From contig JBFXDX010000001.1 in NCBI GenBank assembly GCA_050180705.1, forward strand, positions 248,001 to 312,000: a stretch of 64,000 bases of DNA, read 5' to 3'. A program made the position numbers and the translations under genes. The notes under the pieces were generated by a model. The model was not told the origin of the DNA. It did not search any database and saw only the letters and a list, made by a program, of their open reading frames with translations. This document shows, one piece after another, positions 63,197 through 64,000 of the stretch. Source of the stretch: SB25 sp050180705 (lineage in GTDB: Bacteria; Bacteroidota; Bacteroidia; Bacteroidales; Tenuifilaceae). The number at the start of each line of letters is the position of its first letter. Positions within the stretch are counted from its first letter, which is position 1.

Positions 63197-63966
63197 TGCG
63201 AAGAATACTCTTTACAATTTGCAATTTGCTACTTGTATTTAACCTTGCTAAAGGGCAAACGCTACAGATTAGGAATGAGACCAAGATTGATTTCGATAAG
63301 GTTGTAGTTTTTACCGAGCGAGAGGAGGGACGGCATACTTACGATTATAATCCCGAGTTTAGGTATGGAGGACGGAAATATGCTACTCCAGCTATTACGG
63401 TCGATACCTTTGAGTATGCCAGTGAGATTAAACTCAATAAATCCGAAAAGTACACCTTAAAGTTTGTTGGTTTGTCCGATACTGTTTGCTATGCGTTTGG
63501 TATAAGTTTAAGCACTACAAAACAACTTGTTTTGAATGCCAGTAATGCTGTTTTTAGCAGAAAACCTCAGGAGCCTGTTAAACTTGCCGATGGTAGCGAG
63601 ATTGTTAAGATTGATCGAACATCGGATCAGGGAACAATTATAGTCGATGAGGAGGGTAGGATAGACCTGTACTTTAACTTTATAAACAGTACTCCATATA
63701 CTATATATGCTATTTACCCGTGGATTTCCGATGAGGATTTTCGGCGAGGAACAATCCTATACCACGATCCCGATCGAAAATTATTACCCAACGAGCAACG
63801 CAAAATATCGGTTATCGAGGATCGAACAATGGAGAGCTACAGCAATCAAACAATTTCGTTTGCCGTTGTTGCTGTCGATTCCGAGTCGAAATTGCACCGT
63901 TTCAACATAAAAAACATAGAGCTGAGCGCCGACAATGTAATTATTGACGGTAAAACAGCCGAGTAA
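63196..63966 (+). CDS. Exported protein of unknown function
   Basis: The 256-residue protein has a signal peptide (RRILFTICNLLLVFNLAKGQ) and a beta-rich mature part with repeated NFINSTPYTIYAIYPWISDEDF-like strands. No family is recognised. The ATG at 63196 overlaps the TGA of the DUF3788 gene by one base, so translation is probably coupled. A GTG at 63193 is another possible start. Confidence 0.75.
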   Translation: MRRILFTICNLLLVFNLAKGQTLQIRNETKIDFDKVVVFTEREEGRHTYDYNPEFRYGGRKYATPAITVDTFEYASEIKLNKSEKYTLKFVGLSDTVCYAFGISLSTTKQLVLNASNAVFSRKPQEPVKLADGSEIVKIDRTSDQGTIIVDEEGRIDLYFNFINSTPYTIYAIYPWISDEDFRRGTILYHDPDRKLLPNEQRKISVIEDRTMESYSNQTISFAVVAVDSESKLHRFNIKNIELSADNVIIDGKTAE

Positions 63967-63977
63967 GGAGTTTTATA

Positions 63978-64000
63978 ATGATACTAGAGACAGAACGACT
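63978..64000 (+). CDS. GNAT-type acetyltransferase, 5' end only
   Basis: Only seven codons are present (MILETER), starting 11 bp after the preceding stop codon and behind AAGGAG (63965-63970). The start matches the N-terminus of the GNAT at 62217, so a second RimJ/RimL-type acetyltransferase probably follows beyond the window. Confidence 0.5.

Overview
The window looks like a chromosomal segment of a low-GC Bacteroidota bacterium, most likely Bacteroidales-related. The evidence is two large exported proteins ending in type IX secretion (T9SS) C-terminal sorting domains, lipoproteins with acidic residues after the lipobox Cys, BspA-type leucine-rich repeats, CarboxypepD_reg-like domains, TIGR04149-like and double-glycine leader peptides, and TAnnTTTG-type -7 promoter boxes. 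No rRNA, tRNA, CRISPR array or replication origin was recognised.

Layout. 0-6 kb: two carboxymuconolactone-decarboxylase-like genes, an InlB-repeat/DNRLRE lipoprotein, a PocR-PAS hybrid histidine kinase and a lone lanthipeptide-like precursor. 6.7-14 kb: a repeat-rich T9SS cargo protein with an almost perfect internal 516-bp duplication, a Crp-like regulator with an acetyltransferase, and a LamG/GH127 arabinofuranosidase-like enzyme. 14.9-16.6 kb: an alpha/beta hydrolase and a secreted protein with a Cys-His motif. 16.8-21 kb: a minus-strand cluster of seven small Cys-rich double-glycine-leader peptides (six too short for routine gene calling), a membrane VKOR-thioredoxin protein with an N-terminal C39-like domain, and a small HTH protein that itself ends in a leader-like GG motif. 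21.5-24.8 kb: a three-gene SDR/DoxX-like/AraC operon and a DNRLRE protein.

24.9-29.4, 31.3-32.1 and 57.1-61.4 kb hold unrelated single genes (FRG, DUF3592, DUF2971, lipoprotein, membrane and unknown proteins, a sugar acetyltransferase). They are separated by 75-180 bp imperfect inverted repeats that end in TAAC...GTTA-type cores and sit only a few bases after most stop codons. This resembles integron attC sites and gene-cassette arrays without an integrase in view. A longer repeat with a conserved outward promoter candidate occurs three times.

32-55 kb is mainly ordinary chromosome: a Kelch protein, a 5'-nucleotidase-like lipoprotein, a Crp/ferredoxin/DUF4405 redox operon, a SecD-like lipoprotein, a methyltransferase/acyltransferase pair, an AraC regulator next to a flavodoxin-ferredoxin, and a membrane TPR-LytTR regulator directly upstream of a 2692-residue, 11-module BspA-like T9SS protein. 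A CAT-like acetyltransferase follows. Inverted copies of a 21-bp tandem-repeat element lie at 30.7 and 56.4 kb, and a decayed REP-associated transposase with REP-like palindromes lies at 56.6-57.1 kb. The window ends in an operon of DUF3795, GNAT, DUF3788 and secreted-protein genes.
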